Position numbers and translations under genes: made by a program. A stretch of 30,537 bases of DNA from Larix sibirica (taxonomy: Eukaryota; Streptophyta; Pinopsida; Pinales; Pinaceae), in NCBI GenBank assembly GCA_004151065.3, contig NWUY0300043630.1:4734-35270 (forward strand), in the 5' to 3' direction. Below the pieces are notes generated by a model. It saw only the letters and a program-made list of their open reading frames with translations, did no database searches and had not been told where the DNA came from. Shown piece after piece: positions 19,661 to 30,537 of this stretch; the first letter of the stretch is position 1; the number at the start of each line of letters is the position of its first letter.

Positions 19661-21029
19661 ATATTGGTTCTCAAAGGAACCAATGTTGTTCCGCATCATC
19701 TTCTCCTTCTTTTCTCCAAAATTATAGACATTTTAGGGGTGGTCCTGCTTGTACCCCATCCATTGCGAGAGCCAGATATCCTACCAACACAAATCCTTGT
19801 GGTCCCAGTTGAGTTACAATATTATTGTTAGTCTACTAATAACTTCTACTGCTTCCTCCTATTAATGAATTATTATGTAAATTGTTTGTATTACTATTCA
19901 TCTGATTGTACCAAGGTAGTTATAAAACAGAGTATTGAATGTGTGTTAAAAATTATGCAAGTGCGCCTGGGGCTAGATCAAAGGTTTGCTACTAATTCCG
20001 TTGCTTCCAGTATTTACTTCTGCAACAATGGGGGGTTCACTTCCTGGGGTGCTTCCATTTTCCGCAGGTCCTAACAGTTCTGACTATTCTACAACTTCAT
20101 CTAGGGTTGGTGATATAGCAATCCGCTACTGAGTGACTGAATTTTAGAGTGTTATTTCTTAATCTAGTCTTCTCCCCCACTTCCTCTTACCGGGCCATCT
20201 TATACCTCTATTCCTCTTTCTCTCAGCCTTAAACTAGTTATTTCCTCTCTTCCCTTAAGCTAACGCAGCTCATTTTCACTTTCTGTACTTCTTTCTCCAT
20301 TTTGCAACTTTTGTTCCAGTTGAACACTTCATCTTCTTTCCTTTCTCATTTGTGCTTTCTACCACTATTCATGGATTTCTAATCTTCTTTCTACTCGCTC
20401 AGCCCTAGCTTCATTACTAGATTCCCCCTCCATTAATTGTAGTTCTACCTTCTCCAACATAGTAGCATCACCTCGACTGTTCCCCTAGGGAGTGAGGGTT
20501 TTATTCCTCCATTCTAATCATATTCAATGGCAGAAATATGAATTCAACCATCAAGGTCTTGATCCATGGTGGGAATTCCTTAAGTAATCTACCCCTATCT
20601 CCCTTTTTGACTTCTTCTTCGGCCTTGGATGCCGATTGATTATTTTAAGCTACAAATTCCAGAATATAACCAATGAGGGTTCTTTCTACTCATAATTCAA
20701 TAGCTTTAGGTAGCAATAAATATAGATTATTCATTGTTATTAGGTCCCTTCTAGTCCAATGAATAAGCCTCCTCTGCCTATTGCGATATTCAAGGGCTTT
20801 CGCAAGTCTTCATAATCACTCTATTAATACTACATAAATTTCAATCCACAAAATTCATACTGATCTAGCTGCAGTCCTCCGTTGAGAATATATTTCCAGA
20901 GTCTTTATGCTTCCCACCCTCGTAGTTTAGATTCCTGTATCATGAAATCTTCAAGCTTGTTGTCCCACCATAGTTGAATTTTGCTCGTTGTTACATGTGT
21001 ATCCATACAATAATGCCATGTTAAAAACT
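19661..21029 (-). other. E1 5' coding and leader region, strongly decayed
   Basis: No long frame survives. Near 20220-20460 the minus strand is purine-rich and encodes charged, coil-like fragments. The position between PBS and gag core fits leader plus gag N-terminus. Small plus-strand frames here are unlikely to be genes. Confidence 0.45.
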
Positions 21030-21049
21030 AGGTCCTGGAAACGGAACCA
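21030..21049 (-). other. E1 primer binding site, degenerate
   Basis: TGGTTCCGTTTCCAGGACCT on the minus strand starts two bases after the LTR end. It resembles the TGGCGCCGTTGCCGGGGA primer sites of many plant gypsy elements with several substitutions. The tRNA is not certain. Confidence 0.5.
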
Positions 21050-21051
21050 TT

Positions 21052-21764
21052 TGTTGGCTCAAAGTTAGAGATCAGGTTCTTACGCATGGGACAACAAAGG
21101 GCACCGTTGTAGTCTAGTATGTTGGAATTTTCAATCCCTCAAAGGAGAAGGTCTCACAAGAAGCACAACCAAGACCTGTGTGTGATAAGGAGTATTAACT
21201 ATAAAGATACACCGATGAGGGTTACTATGCAATAACATTCATCTTTATACTATCGCAATAGAGTTCCATTAACCATAATATGCATATAAGAAAAAGAGGC
21301 ACGATCTATCCATTAGACAAAAAACATAATGCAACTTATCCATACACTGAAAATTAAGGGGGGATAAAATTCCTTCATTTCTATTACTGATAATATTCAA
21401 TAACATATCATATCTATGGCTCTACAACCTTACATCATCCGCAAAATTACCCATCGCAGTATTAGAGAAGATATAGAACCATGTCGCAATTACATTGCCC
21501 AACATCCCAACTACGCAAGGCCAAGCATCCTTGTTCCTCTTTTGCAACTCGGACTTGGATATACTTCTATATTCTCTTCGATATTTATATCTATATTTTT
21601 CTCTTTGTTACTTATCTTCTCCTCTTGCCTCATACTTCTTTATATACTTTCCGGGGTGGGTTAAAAAACTATTGCAACCGTTAGGGGCTTTTGCAACTCC
21701 TTCTCCTTTAGCTTATGCTTCCTTCTTCCATTTGGGGTCCTTCCTAAAAATGAAGGAGCCAACA
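21052..21764 (-). repeat. E1 5' LTR (713 bp)
   Basis: The segment begins TGTTGGCTC and ends GAGCCAACA on the plus strand, a perfect 9-bp terminal inverted repeat with TG...CA ends. A PBS-like site lies two bases inside. A TATA motif lies about 120 bases from the outer end on the minus strand. The partner LTR would be beyond the left window edge, so the boundaries rest on the termini alone. Confidence 0.65.
21638..21647 (-). promoter_or_regulatory. TATA box of E1 LTR (GTATATAAAG)
   Basis: A strong TATA match in the direction of E1 transcription, inside the LTR. Confidence 0.45.
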
Positions 21765-22889
21765 TGGACATACCTATAAAGGTATGGAAATAATTGGTAA
21801 AATCCGATGAGAAGTTGGATGCTCAAAGAAAAGTCGACAAGGAGAGAATCTAGGTATTGAATTTTCTATTAAATGTTATTTTAAATTTCTCAATAAATAT
21901 TGAAAATGTGTCTTTGTGTAATTAAATTAAAATATTTTATGTTTCAAGATAAGGCCTTGAAGGTGAGACTAGCAAAGACAAGTGTCAATCATCATAATGG
22001 CCAAAGAGTAATGAAATCATTGGATGCCAATTTCGTAAGTATCTTCAATATGTGAATTCTTTTTTTTTAAAGATTTCCTTGTAAAAAAAATTGTTAATAT
22101 CTAATTTGTCCATTTATCCTATTTTTACAAAAACTGAAATATGGACAACATCCAAATAATTTAGAGAAAGAGATGATGCAACATAAAAATGGGATCGATT
22201 TTGTCATATGGGTGGAGACTAAGTTATGATGTTTTGACAGTAGTTAATGGTTGATACTTGCCTCAAAATTATAGATCTATAAGGTATTATTCAATAGGTA
22301 TTACATTTATGCGATGAGAGTAGGTACTAGATCTATTATTTATCTCAAATTGTACCTCAACCTCAAACTAGGTTGAAATGAATGGAGCTTTCCCCATTTT
22401 CTAAACTTAAACTTAATCAACCACAACTAGCCTCCAAAACCTCCTTTCAACATTACCTTAAATTTATGTATTGGGCAATCAATTTTATGCAATTTTGTGG
22501 CAACCTTCACAAAATGGTGACATTCAAACTTCAAACATTCCTCAAGACACTGGTATTACCAAAATGTGTAGTAGTTCACGTGAAGAATCCATGCCCTATG
22601 TTCAAGCACTTTCTATAACATTTATTTCAAGCACTTTTTGTAGCATATATATGGTATTATTATTAAACCTCCATATACACATAGAAAATTGATGCACGAG
22701 CTATGGGTCCCATTGGTCAATTATGTGCAGGATCTCATAAGATTCGAGTTAAGATTGATCACCACATCTCATTGTTTGATAATACTTCCCAGTGTCTCTA
22801 CTTATGAGATACCAAGTTGGAGGAGTATCTCATTGTTGGATATCCTATCTACTATGAGATCATAGGGAGGTATTATTGTCTTTATCGAG
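21765..22889. other. AT-rich spacer outside E1, no gene assigned
   Basis: Two overlapping frames of 73-78 codons occur near 22382-22692, with no recognisable domain. No repeat unit shared with the neighbouring arrays was seen. It may be host intergenic DNA or an older element. Confidence 0.5.
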
Positions 22890-25065
22890 ATCCTAACGCT
22901 TTGGAACAACATGGAATGATCCTCATTAACCATCCCTAGTGCATTAAATCTTGAAATGGCCATGATATATTACAAGCAAGCCAAACATTAATTATGTATG
23001 GCTTATTTAGTGGGCTTGCGCTAGAAAAATGCAATGGATTAAGACCCTCTCCTTCAGCATAGAAGATACAGTTAGCCTCAAAATCCATACATGGCATGTT
23101 AAAATTAAAGAGATTTTATATCACACTCACATGCTAAACTCACGCTAAATTTTCCTTATGCATGGCTTTAGTAGTGGCCTTGAGCACAAGGCATGGCCCA
23201 TCAACCTTGTAAACAAATGTTATGGCCAAAGACCCTTAATTTTGGCCCTGGACCATGGCATTGACCTATAGAACCATACATGGTAAGGTAAACCTTTAAA
23301 TGGACATGATGTCTCACTTACAAGCCAAAGATTAATTATCTAGGGCTTGTGTGGTAGCCTTGGGGCCCACACATGGTCTAGCATTTATGTAGAGAACTAT
23401 AATGTCCTAAGACTTTGACTGTCGGCCCTCAACCATGGACTAGGTCTTGAGAACCATAAACTATATGTTAGACCTTGAAATGACCATGATATATTGATCA
23501 CAAGCCAAACCAAATATTCTTTATGTAAGGCTTGGTTGGTGGCATTGGGTCCCGTAAATGGCCCATAATCCATGTAGACAAATGTTATGCCCTGCACACA
23601 TACTTTTGGATTTGAAACTTGGACTATGCTTCAACAACCATACGTGGTGGGTTAAACCTAGAGCTAAACATAATATACCAGTCAAGGATAAAATATTCCA
23701 TGTGAATGGCTTATGTGGTAGCCCTGGGTTTCACCTATGGTCGATTAACCTCATAGATAAACGTTATGGTTTGAGACCTTTTCTGTTGGTACTAAAACAT
23801 GGAATGGGCCTCGTGAACCATCCATGGTGTGTTAAACAATGCAATTTCCACAATATCTCATTCATAGGACAAATATTCGTTGTGTAGAGATTGCTTAGTG
23901 GTGGTGAACCATGTGCATAGTCCATCAATAACATAGAAAAATTTTCTTCCCTAATATAACTATCTATGTTTACTAAGCTATGGTGTAAAAGCATTATCTG
24001 GTTGTAAAGCCCGACACTAACTGTTGGAAAAACTCTTTTTTTTTAAAATCTCGGAGCGGGCGGGGCTTGCCCATTTATTTTTCCCTCCTCTAACGATAGT
24101 TTCAGTGGCGATAGCAATAGTTTTAGTGGCAAGTTCCATTAAGTCAGAATATTATTGCATTCTCCGATATGTGCAAGGAAAACATTCACTCACTTTTGGC
24201 ATTGGACCATGGCCTTGCCCAAGAGAACTATACATGGTGTGCTAAAGCTATATATGACCATGCTATATTGCCTAAGATCGTTGGTTTTGGCCTTGAAACA
24301 TGGATGGAGCTTGAGAACCACCCGTGGTGTTCTAAATGATGAAATGACCACAAATATTATTCATATGCAAAATAATATTTATGTGGGGCTTGTGTAGTGG
24401 ACTTGAGCCCCATAAATGGCCCATCAACACCACAAACAAATTATATGGCACAAGACCCTATATTTTAGCCTTAGGCCTCAAGAACTATTAATAGGGTGCT
24501 AAATATCCAAATGACCATCATATATAATTTAAATGATAAATATTCCTTATGTAGGGCTTGAGTGGTGACCACGATCACCACTTAGGGCCCATCACCCTCG
24601 TAAATAAATGTCATGGCCTCAAACTTGATATTTTTTCCCTTAACAAGGCTTATGCCTTTAGAAATATCCATGGTATCCTTAACATTGAAATGGCCATGAT
24701 ATGTTGCTCATAAGCAAAAGATTCCTTGTGTAGGGATTTTGTGGTGGTTGTGAACCCTACACAAATCCCATTAAATTCATAGAAAAATGTTATTGCCTAA
24801 GATAATAAAATTTGGCCTTGCAACATGGCCTCAGCTTAAAGAAATATCCACGGTGTGATAAACCTTTATAGTTCCATGATATCTTGCTCATAGGATAAAG
24901 ATTCCTTATGCAGGACTTGTGTGGTGAAATTAAGCCCAACTCATGGCCAATAAACTCTCACTTTTGTCTTTAAAATATGGATTAGGCCTTGAGAAACATC
25001 CATTGTGTGCTAAATGTTTAATTGGTCATGATATATCACTCATAGTCCAAAGATGCTTTCCTAAA
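22890..25065. repeat. Tandem array of about 175-bp monomers
   Basis: A degenerate unit recurs, with landmarks such as TTATGTAGGGCTTGTGTGG (near 23155, 23337, 23520, 23699, 23878, 24380, 24549, 24724, 24904) and CCATGG followed by a CTTGAGAACC-like block. Successive landmarks are mostly 158-185 bases apart. About 11 diverged copies are present, with one break of about 500 bases between landmarks near 23880 and 24380. The size and structure suggest a satellite. Small frames here are chance. Confidence 0.75.
23990..24185. other. Unrelated insertion within the 175-bp array
   Basis: Landmark spacing doubles here, and the sequence (T8 run, then CGGAGCGGGCGGGGCTTGCC) is unlike the monomers. It is more GC-rich than its surroundings and contains a short GGGC...GCCC palindrome. 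Origin unknown. Confidence 0.45.
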
Positions 25066-28000
25066 TCGTCGAATATAAAAAAATTTTGGTCCATGGGCTC
25101 ATGGGAGAGTAATGTCTCTAGGTGTAATATGATATCACATGTCTACTAGAATCAATGGATTGCCGATAAGAGCCTCAAATATCAATTTATGGAGAGTTTC
25201 AACTCACTTCCTAAAGTCATTTTGGGACACTTGCCGAATTTCTATCTCGGGCATACAAAATAATATGAGGAGAATAATTGAGTGTTGTAATCTCCTGGGA
25301 GATTGTTTGGGAAAAGTTTTCATGACCCAAATGTCCACATGATTTGTTGGCATAGTTTTTAAAATTTTACCCCATGATGTAGAAATTGCATTGCATGTTA
25401 CTTACCAAAACAATAGTTCTAGAAATCATCGAATAAAACAACATCTAGTCTATGGACTCATGGGAGAGCAATGTCCCTAGGTGTAATGTGATATCACAAG
25501 TCGAATGGAATTGGAGGTTCATCGATCTAAGTCTCGGTTGGTTTATGGCAAGTTTCAACTCACTTCCTAAATCCATCCAGGTACACTTTCCCAATTTCTA
25601 TCGGGGGCACGAAAGCCAATCCAAGCAACAAAATTAAGTGTAGTAACCTCCTGCAAGTTTGTTTGGGAAAGGCCAACACGACCATAATGTCCACACGATG
25701 TCTTAGCAAAGTTTTCAAAAATATACCCCGCGATTCAAAAATTGCATTGCATGTTACTTAACAAAACCCTAGTTCCAACAATCAGAGAATAAAACAATAT
25801 ATGATCCATGGACTCATGGGAGAGGGGTGTCCCTAATTGTAATATGATATCACGAGTCCAAAAAAATTGATGAATTATCGACTCAAGTCATGATTATTGG
25901 TTTATCGCAAGTTTCAACTCACCTCCTAGAGCCATTCAGAGACACTTGCCCAATTTCCACTTGGGGCATGAAAACCAATCTCAATAGTAGAATTGAGTGT
26001 TGTAACCTCCTACAAGATTGTTTGGGAAAGGGTAACATGACCCAAATGTCTACACTGCTGGCACAATTTTCAAAAATTTACCCTATGATGCAAAAATTGT
26101 ATTACATGTTACTTTGAAAAAACCTAGTTCTGAAAATTATTGAATAAAATAACATCCAGTCGGTTCATGGGAGAGGGTTTCTCTAGGTGTAATCCGATAT
26201 CAAGAATCCAATAGAATCAATGGTTCATCAATTTGAGTCCCTATTATTATTTTATGGCACGTTTCAACTCACTTTGTAAATCCATTTAGGGACACTTTCC
26301 CAATTCTATTGGGGGCATAAAAACCTCCTCCAAGTTTGTTTGGGAAAGGCCAACATGACCATAATATCCACATGTTCCATTGGCATAGTTTTCAAAAATA
26401 TACCATGTGACACAAAATTGGCATTGCATTACTTAGCAAATCCCTAGCTCTAAAAATCGTCAAATAAAACAATATCGGGTCCATGGAATCACAAGAAAGG
26501 GGTGTACCCAATGTGTCCCTAGGTATAATTAAATATCACACGTCCAATGGAATCAACATATCATTGATTTGAGTCTTGATTTTTCAGTTTATGGCGAGTT
26601 TCAACTCTCTTCCTAAACCATTCAAGGACACTTGCCCAATTTCTACTTGGGGCATAAAAACCAATTCAAGCAACATAATTGAGTTTTGTAACCTCTTGCA
26701 AGATTGTTTGGGTACGGTTGACATGACCCAAATGTCCACATGCTCTATTGGCATAGTTTAAAAAAATTACCCCATGATGGAGAAATTGCATTGCATGTTA
26801 CTTAGCAAAACCCTAGTTCTTGAAATCATTGAATAAGATAACATATGGTCCATAGAATCATGGGAAAGGGTGTCTCTAGGTGTATTCCAATATCATGAGT
26901 GTAATGGATATGATGGTTCATTGATTTGAGTCCTGGTTATCAGTTTATGGCGAGTTTCAATTCGCTTCCTAAAGCCATTCAAGGACACTTGCCCAATTTC
27001 TATCAAGTGCACAAAAACCAATCTAAGCATCATAATTGATTACATAACATCCTACAAGTTTGTTTGGGAAAGGCTGACACTGAACAACGATGTCCAAATG
27101 CTATGTTGGCACAATTTTTAAAAATTTACCCTGTGATGCAAAAATTGCTTTGCATGTTACTTAGCAAAACTCTAGTTCTAGAAACCATTGAATAAAACAA
27201 AATTTGGACCATGGACTCATGGGAGAGGTATGTCCCTATGAGTAATCCGATGTCACGAGTGCAATGGAATGGACAGTTCATCAATTTGAATCTTGGTTAT
27301 CAATTTATGACGAGCTTCAACTCGATTTATAAAGCCATTTAGGGACACTAGGAAAATTTCTACCGAGGGCATAAAAACCAGTTTGAGTATAAGAGTTGAA
27401 TGTCATAACCTCCTGCAAGTTTGTTTAGGCAAGACCAATATGACCATAATTTCCACACTCCATTGGCACATTTTTCAAAAATTTACCTTGTGATGCAAAA
27501 AATTGTATTGTATGTTATTTAGCGAAACCCTAGTTTTTAAAATCATTGAATAAATCAATATCCAATCCATGGAATCATAGGAAAGGGGTGTCCCTAGGTG
27601 TAATCCGATACCATGAGACCACAAGAACTGACATTTTGTCGATCCAAGTGTTGATGATCAGTTTATGGTGTTATACACCTAGGCATAGAGAACCATCCAC
27701 AATGAGACAAACCATGAAAAAAGGACCTATCATTGCACTAAAAAAGGACGCTAAATTAGGCATGAATTGTATGTTTTGTTGTAGTTTGTGGACCTAAACA
27801 CATATGTTGAGGAGAAGCATTAGATCATGGTAATGGCATTGGCACACATGAGAGGATCATTAGGCACATAATAGGACATGTGGCACACAATTAGGAGATG
27901 AACACCTTGCATGAGGATACTTGGATACCACCATGGAAGAGGAGCACAAGACTAGCATCTTGTTGGAGAGTGTGCCCTCTTATATTAGGGGTGTTAAACC

Positions 28001-29260
28001 CTTGGAGAATCATCCTTGGAGGGTGTTTCATCTTAAGTGTTGGATAAAACCTAGTGTGACACATATACATCCTTGTATTTTACAACACTCCATTTGGTGT
28101 TGCCTTATTGGTTAATTGTATAAACCTAATTCTTATGTTACGTTAGCCTCCCTCACCAACTATATACATAAAGGGAGAAGAAATTTATTATAACCATTAT
28201 ACCATTTTATTCTATTCCATATTTGTAATTGTCTTGGAGATTCCTTGTAATTAGCAAGCCTTGGCATTGGTGAGTAAACCCAAGGAAAAGACAAGAAGAG
28301 AGAGAGAGTTATCTTGGGATCTTCTTAGAGATATTTCTCTTGTGAGATGCCAGGGTTTGTGATATGCAAGAAACCCTAGAGAATAACATGGTTGTGGAGG
28401 TGATGATAATTTATCTTATGGTTCTTATTCCAGAGCTAGGGTTTTAACCCTAGTAGAATACAAAAGGAAGTGAGTTAGCGACTTGGATGATAATGTAGCC
28501 GTATTCCTGTGTGATGCATGGAGGCTAGGGAAAGATCATGGAAATCCTAGCAATATAATTGAGTTTTGTAACCTCTTGCAAGTTTGTTAAGGCAAGGTCG
28601 ACATGACCACAAAGTCCACACATTCCATTGGCATAGTTTTCAAAAATCTACCTTGTGATGCAAAAGTTTCATTGCATGTTACTTAGCAAAACTCTAGTAA
28701 TCGTCGAATAAAACAATACTAGGTCCATGGAATCATTGGAAAGGGGTGTCCCTAGGTATAATTCAATATTATGAGTCCGACGATACCAATATATCATTTA
28801 TTTGAGTCTCAGTTATCGGTTTATGGTGAGTTTCAACATTCTTGCTAAAGCCATTTAGGGACACTTGCCCAATTTCTATGTGGGGCATGAAAATCAATTC
28901 AAGCAACATAATTGAGTGTTGTAACCGCCTACAAGTTTGTTAGGGAAAGGATGATATGAGCATGATTTCCACATGCTCCATTGCCAAAGTTTTAAAAATT
29001 TTACTTTGTAATGTAAAAATTGCATTGGATGTTACTATGCAAAAACTTAGTTCTAGAAATCATCAAATAAAACCTAACATTTGGGCCATGGAATCAGGGG
29101 AGAGAGGTGACCCTAGTTGTAATCTAATATCTTGAGTCAAATGGAATCAACGGTTCATCGATCTAAGCCTTGGTTATTAGTTTATATTGAATTCAAACTC
29201 ACTTCCCAAGGCCATTCAAGGACACTTGGTGAATTTCTACCGAGGAAGTAAAGTTGAGTG
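25066..29260. repeat. Tandem array of about 360-bp monomers
   Basis: A longer unit recurs in one orientation. Landmarks are CCATGGACTCATGGGAGAGG, GGGACACTTGCCCAATTTCT, TTGTTTGGGAAAGG and GCATTGCATGTTACTTAGC. The first lies near 25091, 25450, 25806, 26163, 26481, 26849, 27208, 27566, 28724 and 29085, so spacing is 318-368 bases except across one insertion. About ten full monomers can be followed. No similarity to the adjacent 175-bp unit was seen by eye. Open frames of 60-75 codons recur because the repeat recurs. Confidence 0.85.
27668..28549 (+). mobile_element. Insertion in the 360-bp array, possibly a solo LTR
   Basis: A monomer breaks off after GTTTATGG at about 27668 and resumes at CAATATAATTGAGTTTTG at about 28551, with roughly 75 bases of monomer missing. 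The inserted part has LTR-like traits: TGTTGGAGAGTGTGCC near 27961, a TATA-like CTATATACATAAAGGG near 28159, and an (AG)n run near 28300. It has no coding region. The exact ends and class are unknown. Confidence 0.45.
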
Positions 29261-29309
29261 TTCCTTTGCATGGTTAGTATGAAAAACACAATGGATGTGT
29301 ATATATGTG

Positions 29310-30520
29310 TGATAATAATAACCAAATTCTATGTGGTATCTACAATAGCATGTATTACATTATGTGCATGTTCTAACATACCAAGGTTTTCATTTCTCAA
29401 AAGATATTTGGCCTAGGTTCAACTCCTTGTGTTCATTCTTGAATCTCTCATATAGTGATGTCTGTGACATGTCAAGAAAGTGTTTAATGTGAGTTTCACA
29501 ATCATTAGAATCCGTTCTAAACTTTAGAATGTCATTTTGATTGGATGACGGCCTAATATGTTCATGCCAAAAAAATTGGACTAATCCCTTAACAACTTCA
29601 ATTAATTTCATGATGGAACAAGGTAGCCTACAAACGAAGGTCCAATAAACCATTTCACCATTGTTGTTGAGTATTTCTCTTCTAATAGAATAATTTTGAA
29701 GGGTTTTGGCTCTTACTTTCAAAAATTAGATGTGTGTGAGCATTGATGTTGCCTTGTGGTATTTTTTACAATCAATACATGATCGGCATCATTATGATCT
29801 TTTAAATGATTATTATTTCCAATTGCATTACAAACATCCTAAATATTTATAACATGATTAGTGGTATTTGAAATTTTAACTATGTTTATGCCAATAATTT
29901 TCCCAACAACAACTAAACGATGTGATTTTAACAAGGCCAAACTTATAATTAACATTTAGATGCATCATTTTTTTATTCAAAATAGTCTTCAGTCATTTTG
30001 TTGCACTACTAATCAATAGTTCATTTAGTTAACTTACCTTCAAGGATATCTAGATCACTTTCATCCACATGAATACATCTAGGAGTTCTTTATCATGCAC
30101 TTAATAGTCAAGGCGAGGGAGTTGGCATGAAGTATGAGTCTCATCGCCAGTTTCTTGTTGAACTTTGTTCACAAGTTGGTCTTGAAAGTGAGTGCATTCC
30201 ACATGTGTTTGGTCTTCTTAGGGAGGTTTCCAATTAGCAACTTGTTCAACATCCAGCCCTGCATACTCAACATCAATCAAAATTTGATTGACTTGAGCCA
30301 CTTCATCATTGCTTATTGATGTATTATTCGTTGGAGGTTCACTTGATGTTGGATTTTGAGTGGGCTCCATTTCCTGCATCTGCTTCACTTCTCGTGATGA
30401 ACTAGAGGTCATTGTGTCATGCATTTATATAGGATCTAAGGCAATGATAGGTTTATGTCTATGTTTTTCCACGGATAAGCTAGCCTTTTCTATTATCTCA
30501 TGGGCCTTTTTAGGGGGCAT
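29310..30520 (-). pseudogene. Broken coding region of an unrecognised conserved-looking protein
   Basis: An ATG at 30520 (MPPKKAHEIIEKA) opens a frame interrupted by stops at 30425-30427 and near 30215. It contains a Ser/Thr/Asn-rich stretch and ILIDVEYAGLDVEQVANWKP. Farther on, after AT-rich DNA with possible coding scraps, 29722-29390 encodes 110 residues including REILNNNGEMVYWTFVCRL and HIKHFLDMSQTSLYERFKNE. The frame continues past two stops as KPWYVRTC and CYCRYHIEFG (about 29310-29390). The Cys/His block and the SQ..LYE.F pattern remind me of uncharacterised plant and invertebrate proteins that may be transposon-derived. This is from memory only. A multi-exon gene is possible: AAG|GTAAGT at about 30036-30046 would suit a donor site. 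Confidence 0.45.
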
Positions 30521-30537
30521 CTCCTTCCTTCTAGACT

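Larger units (their letters stand above)
1751..21764 (-). mobile_element. E1: old minus-strand Ty3/gypsy-like LTR retrotransposon, split by two insertions
   Basis: The pieces at 21764-17291, 10033-9756 and 2213-1751 read in one direction and join at both insertion sites. One insertion is a LINE (10034-17290) and the other is chromovirus E2 (2214-9755). The order is 5' LTR, PBS-like site, gag with zinc knuckles, protease, a second gag-like module with ARWWATH, then a linker. RT, RNase H, integrase and the 3' LTR are not visible; they would lie beyond the LINE copies at the left edge. Coding is decayed throughout. The family resembles plant non-chromovirus gypsy polyproteins, from memory of typical motifs only. 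Confidence 0.75.

Noticed and set aside
21416-21779. Three overlapping plus-strand frames with hydrophobic segments
   Set aside because: They fall inside the E1 LTR, in AT-rich sequence that gives Phe/Ile/Tyr-rich translations by chance.
22382-22692. Possible host exon (two overlapping frames)
   Set aside because: No domain, no convincing splice context and the two frames contradict each other.
23397-27797. Many 60-109 codon frames
   Set aside because: They recur with the satellite monomers and have no shared conserved protein.
22890-29260. CRISPR-like array
   Set aside because: The whole monomer is repeated and diverged; there are no short identical repeats with unique spacers, and the DNA is plant.

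Overview
The window looks like repeat-rich nuclear DNA from a seed plant with a large genome. A gymnosperm is possible, but that is a weak guess. I found no convincing host gene, tRNA, rRNA, CRISPR array or bacterial signal. Nearly everything is transposable element or satellite DNA, mostly decayed by stop codons and frameshifts.

Layout. The backbone from about 1751 to 21764 is one old minus-strand Ty3/gypsy-like LTR retrotransposon, called E1 here. Its 5' LTR is 21052-21764, followed by a degenerate primer binding site, a gag with several decayed zinc knuckles, a protease, a second gag-like module and a linker. E1 was split twice. A 7.26-kb L1-like LINE (10034-17290, minus) is inserted in the second gag-like module, flanked by an 11-bp target-site duplication with one mismatch and ending in a short A tail. 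A 7.54-kb plus-strand Ty3/gypsy chromovirus, E2 (2214-9755), is inserted further along, flanked by a perfect 5-bp duplication (CTTAG). At both sites the E1 reading frame continues on the far side, which supports the order of events. E2 has LTRs, a Met-initiator PBS, gag, protease, RT, RNase H, the integrase ends and a chromodomain. Its integrase core is replaced by about 1.5 kb that appears to hold a minus-strand LTR, PBS and leader fragment of a third LTR element. At the left edge (1-1750, minus) are two copies of the ORF1 of another LINE family, one open to the window edge and one broken, near an ambiguous base (N at 1182).

Right of E1, 21765-22890 is unassigned. It is followed by two adjacent tandem arrays: monomers of about 175 bp (about 22890-25065) and of about 360 bp (about 25066-29260). 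Each is interrupted by unrelated DNA. The last 1.2 kb (29310-30520, minus) is a broken coding region of an unrecognised, conserved-looking protein.

How the parts relate: LINE ORF1 (DUF4283 plus zinc knuckle) would bind its RNA, and ORF2 (endonuclease, RT, zinc-binding domain, RNase H) would carry out target-primed reverse transcription. The LTR elements encode gag, protease, RT/RNase H and integrase. All elements here are defective except possibly the LINE ORF1 at the left edge.
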